This document shows positions 48,077 through 50,019 of a stretch of DNA of 50,019 nt, piece by piece. The stretch lies in assembly GCA_017421045.1 (NCBI GenBank), contig JAFQMC010000032.1:1-50019 (forward strand), read 5' to 3'. The position numbers and the translations under genes are program-made. The first letter of the stretch is position 1. The number at the start of each line of letters is the position of its first letter. The notes beneath the pieces were generated by a model. That model had not been told where the DNA came from. It saw nothing but the letters and a program-made list of their open reading frames with translations, and searched no databases. The stretch comes from Clostridia bacterium (GTDB lineage: Bacteria; Bacillota; Clostridia; Oscillospirales; Acutalibacteraceae).

Positions 48077-50019
48077 ATGAACATGGCAAAAAGAGTTCTG
48101 TCGATCGTCCTGGTCGTTATGATGCTTCTTTCTATGTCCGCTGTGGCTGTTTCTGCTTACACAGTTCCTGATGGCTATCAGGTAGCAGATAAACCCGGCA
48201 TTGACGCTGAGATTGGCATTGACGGCGAGGTTTACGGCCTTGTGGGCGATGCTGACATGAACGACAAGGTGAATGTGCGTGACGCAACAAACATCCAGAA
48301 GTATGCAGCACTTCTCATTAACTTCGATGAGATTCAGCTGGTACTTTCCGATGTAAACTTTGACGGAAGAACAAACGTTAAGGATGCCACCACAATTCAG
48401 AAGTGGGTAGCACTGATGGCTGTAGATTCACCCATCAATCATCTCATCTACATCCCTGCAGAAGAGACCCAGCCCACAACAACAGAGGCAACACAGCCCA
48501 CAACTACAAAGGCAACAGAGCCTGCAACATCTGAGGTCGTAGTAACCACTACAACCAAGGAGACAGAGCCTGCAACAACAAAGGCTACAGAACCCGTAAC
48601 AACTACTGATGCAACAGAGCCTGTAACAACTACAACTCCCATGCCTCAGACAGTTGTAATCACAGTTAAGGACAACACCACAGACAAGTGGCTTGCAAAC
48701 GGCGCAGCAGACGGCAGCCGTGCACTGAGACTTATTGATAAAGCAACAGGCACTCAGTATGCACTCACATCTGCAGACGGATACAATACCTTCACAGCAG
48801 AGGTTCCCGCAACTGTAACAGACATCACATTCGAGAGATACAACACAGAGACAGGTGCAGTAAGAAACACCTGGGCAGCAGGCAACAGAGGCAACTCCAC
48901 AGTATGGGTTGTTCTCGATGATGCAGGCACAGAGGAAGGCATCGGCAACGGCTACTGGGAGGACAAAACCCCCGAGACAACCACTACCGATGCTCCTGAG
49001 ACAACACCTACAACAGATGCTCCCGAGAAGCTTTCTGAGGGCTACTACCTTGTAGGTTCTCTCAACGGCAAGTCCTGCTGGACAGCAGATACAATCACAG
49101 CAGACAGAAAGCTCAAGGAGAATCCCGGTCTTGCAGGCGAGTATATGCTTGATTACACCTTCTATCTTAACGATGCAGTAAAGGTAGTATACTTCGACGG
49201 CACAGACATCAAGACATGGTACAACGATGGCGGTGAAAACTACGGCATCGGTGAGAAGAAGGTAGGCGAGGGTACAGTTTACTTCAGACCCGAAGGCAAC
49301 GACCTCTGGTCATACTTCTACTTCACAATCCAGCCCAAAGAGCCTGTAACAGGCGAGACAACAACAGCAGCACCTGCAACAACAGCAGCACCTGCAACAA
49401 CAGTAGCACCTGCAACAACACAGGCTGCAACAACTCCCGATTCCGACACAGTTGTAATCACAGTAAAGGACAACACCACAGACAAGTGGCTTGCAAACGG
49501 CGCAGCAGACGGCAGCCGTGCACTGAGACTTGTAGACAACGCAACAGATAAAGAGTATGCACTCACATCTGCAGATGGATACAATACCTTCACAGCAGAG
49601 GTTCCCGCAACTGTAACAGACATCACATTCGAGAGATATAACACAGAGACAGGTGCAGTAAGAAACACCTGGGCAGCAGGCAACAGAGGCAACTCCACAG
49701 TATGGATTGTTCTTGATGATGCAGGCACAGAGGAAGGTGTCGGCAACGGCTACTGGGAGGGTACAACTCCCGGCACAGTTCCCGGCACAACAGCAGGCGG
49801 TACTGAGGGCACAAAGACTGTTTACTTCTCAAACACTCAGTTCTGGGAAGGCACAATCTATGCTTACACATGGTACACAGGCTCCAATGGCGATCCTGAG
49901 TGGCCCGGTAAGGCAATGACAAAGGTTGAGACCAACGAGTATGGTCAGGACGTATACAGCATTGAGATTCCTGCTGATATGGACAACATCATCTTCAACA
50001 ACGGTACTGCACAGACCGA
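48077..50019 (+). CDS. Secreted multi-modular starch-binding-like protein with N-terminal dockerin (3' truncated by window)
   Basis: At least 647 residues from the ATG at 48077; the frame stays open to the window edge. Signal peptide 1 to about 29, paralogous to the preceding gene (MMLLSMS...VSAYTVP). The dockerin at about 52-125 has GDADMNDKVNVRDA and SDVNFDGRTNVKDA. Thr-rich linkers alternate with modules: module A at about 193-295 (VVITVKDNTTDKWLANGAAD), an YYLVGSLNGK module at about 321-420, a near-identical copy of module A at 459-561, and a CBM26-like domain (VYFSNTQFWEGTIYAY) starting about 580. No enzyme domain is visible so far. It is probably a starch-adherence partner of the upstream protein. 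Confidence 0.9.
   Translation, partial: MNMAKRVLSIVLVVMMLLSMSAVAVSAYTVPDGYQVADKPGIDAEIGIDGEVYGLVGDADMNDKVNVRDATNIQKYAALLINFDEIQLVLSDVNFDGRTNVKDATTIQKWVALMAVDSPINHLIYIPAEETQPTTTEATQPTTTKATEPATSEVVVTTTTKETEPATTKATEPVTTTDATEPVTTTTPMPQTVVITVKDNTTDKWLANGAADGSRALRLIDKATGTQYALTSADGYNTFTAEVPATVTDITFERYNTETGAVRNTWAAGNRGNSTVWVVLDDAGTEEGIGNGYWEDKTPETTTTDAPETTPTTDAPEKLSEGYYLVGSLNGKSCWTADTITADRKLKENPGLAGEYMLDYTFYLNDAVKVVYFDGTDIKTWYNDGGENYGIGEKKVGEGTVYFRPEGNDLWSYFYFTIQPKEPVTGETTTAAPATTAAPATTVAPATTQAATTPDSDTVVITVKDNTTDKWLANGAADGSRALRLVDNATDKEYALTSADGYNTFTAEVPATVTDITFERYNTETGAVRNTWAAGNRGNSTVWIVLDDAGTEEGVGNGYWEGTTPGTVPGTTAGGTEGTKTVYFSNTQFWEGTIYAYTWYTGSNGDPEWPGKAMTKVETNEYGQDVYSIEIPADMDNIIFNNGTAQT
48653..48962 (+). 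repeat. Module A, copy 1 of a 310-bp internal duplication
   Basis: It matches 49451-49760 without gaps, offset 798 bases, with about 16 differences counted by eye, nine of them clustered in one 30-base stretch. Confidence 0.92.
49451..49760 (+). repeat. Module A, copy 2 of a 310-bp internal duplication
   Basis: Second copy of the repeat at 48653-48962. The near identity, including third positions, points to recent duplication or gene conversion. Confidence 0.92.

Overview
The window looks like chromosomal DNA from a Gram-positive anaerobe of the Ruminococcus / Oscillospiraceae type. The evidence is moderate GC, strong GGAGG ribosome binding sites, consensus sigma-A promoters with 17-base spacers, a T-box leader, a SCIFF ranthipeptide locus, ferredoxin-dependent 2-oxoacid chemistry, and four exported proteins carrying dockerin modules. 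Two of the dockerin proteins are built from starch-binding-like modules joined by Thr-rich linkers, which recalls the amylosome of Ruminococcus bromii. Genus and species are inference.

Layout. 1-330 is the 3' end of tuf. 544-2136 is a BspA-like leucine-rich-repeat protein with a C-terminal dockerin. A tRNA-Arg gene (2321-2397) is followed by an odd structured intergenic stretch, an amidohydrolase and a small lipoprotein. 4022-6474 (minus) is a two-component system. 6610-9553 (minus) is a SCIFF peptide, its radical-SAM maturase and an Orn/Lys/Arg decarboxylase-family enzyme. 9640-14270 (minus) holds a glutamate symporter, a PlsC-like acyltransferase, a probable permuted NlpC/P60-like protein and a family-2 glycosyltransferase. 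14424-18425 holds an AGCS amino-acid symporter facing a nudix/xpt/FAD-oxidoreductase operon. 18697-20826 (minus) is a dockerin-bearing peptidoglycan protein. Two tRNA genes (Tyr, Thr), an ABC-F ATPase, a patatin, a lipoprotein and a DUF11-type protein follow. 26465-30639 is a 2-hydroxyacyl-CoA-dehydratase-like / activase pair and 30811-32085 a cation:proton antiporter.

The centrepiece is 32178-43194. A T-box leader controls a run of ten genes: a LeuA-like protein that has lost its metal ligands, a TIM-barrel/acyl-CoA-ligase fusion, a branched-chain aminotransferase, a P-loop ATPase, a four-subunit 2-oxoisovalerate-type ferredoxin oxidoreductase, an HTH-cupin regulator and a second acyl-CoA ligase. 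Read together, the genes fit assimilation of branched-chain volatile fatty acids into valine, leucine and isoleucine: activation to acyl-CoA, reductive carboxylation to the 2-oxo acid, then transamination. That chemistry is known physiologically in rumen bacteria. A T-box, which turns genes on when a tRNA is uncharged, argues for the biosynthetic direction.

The right end has a split chromate-transporter pair, a 41-residue Cys-rich membrane protein (44470-44595, minus) and two tandem exported dockerin proteins (44835-47873 and 48077 to the window end). The two share promoter, leader hairpin, signal peptide and dockerin, and the second contains a recent internal duplication.
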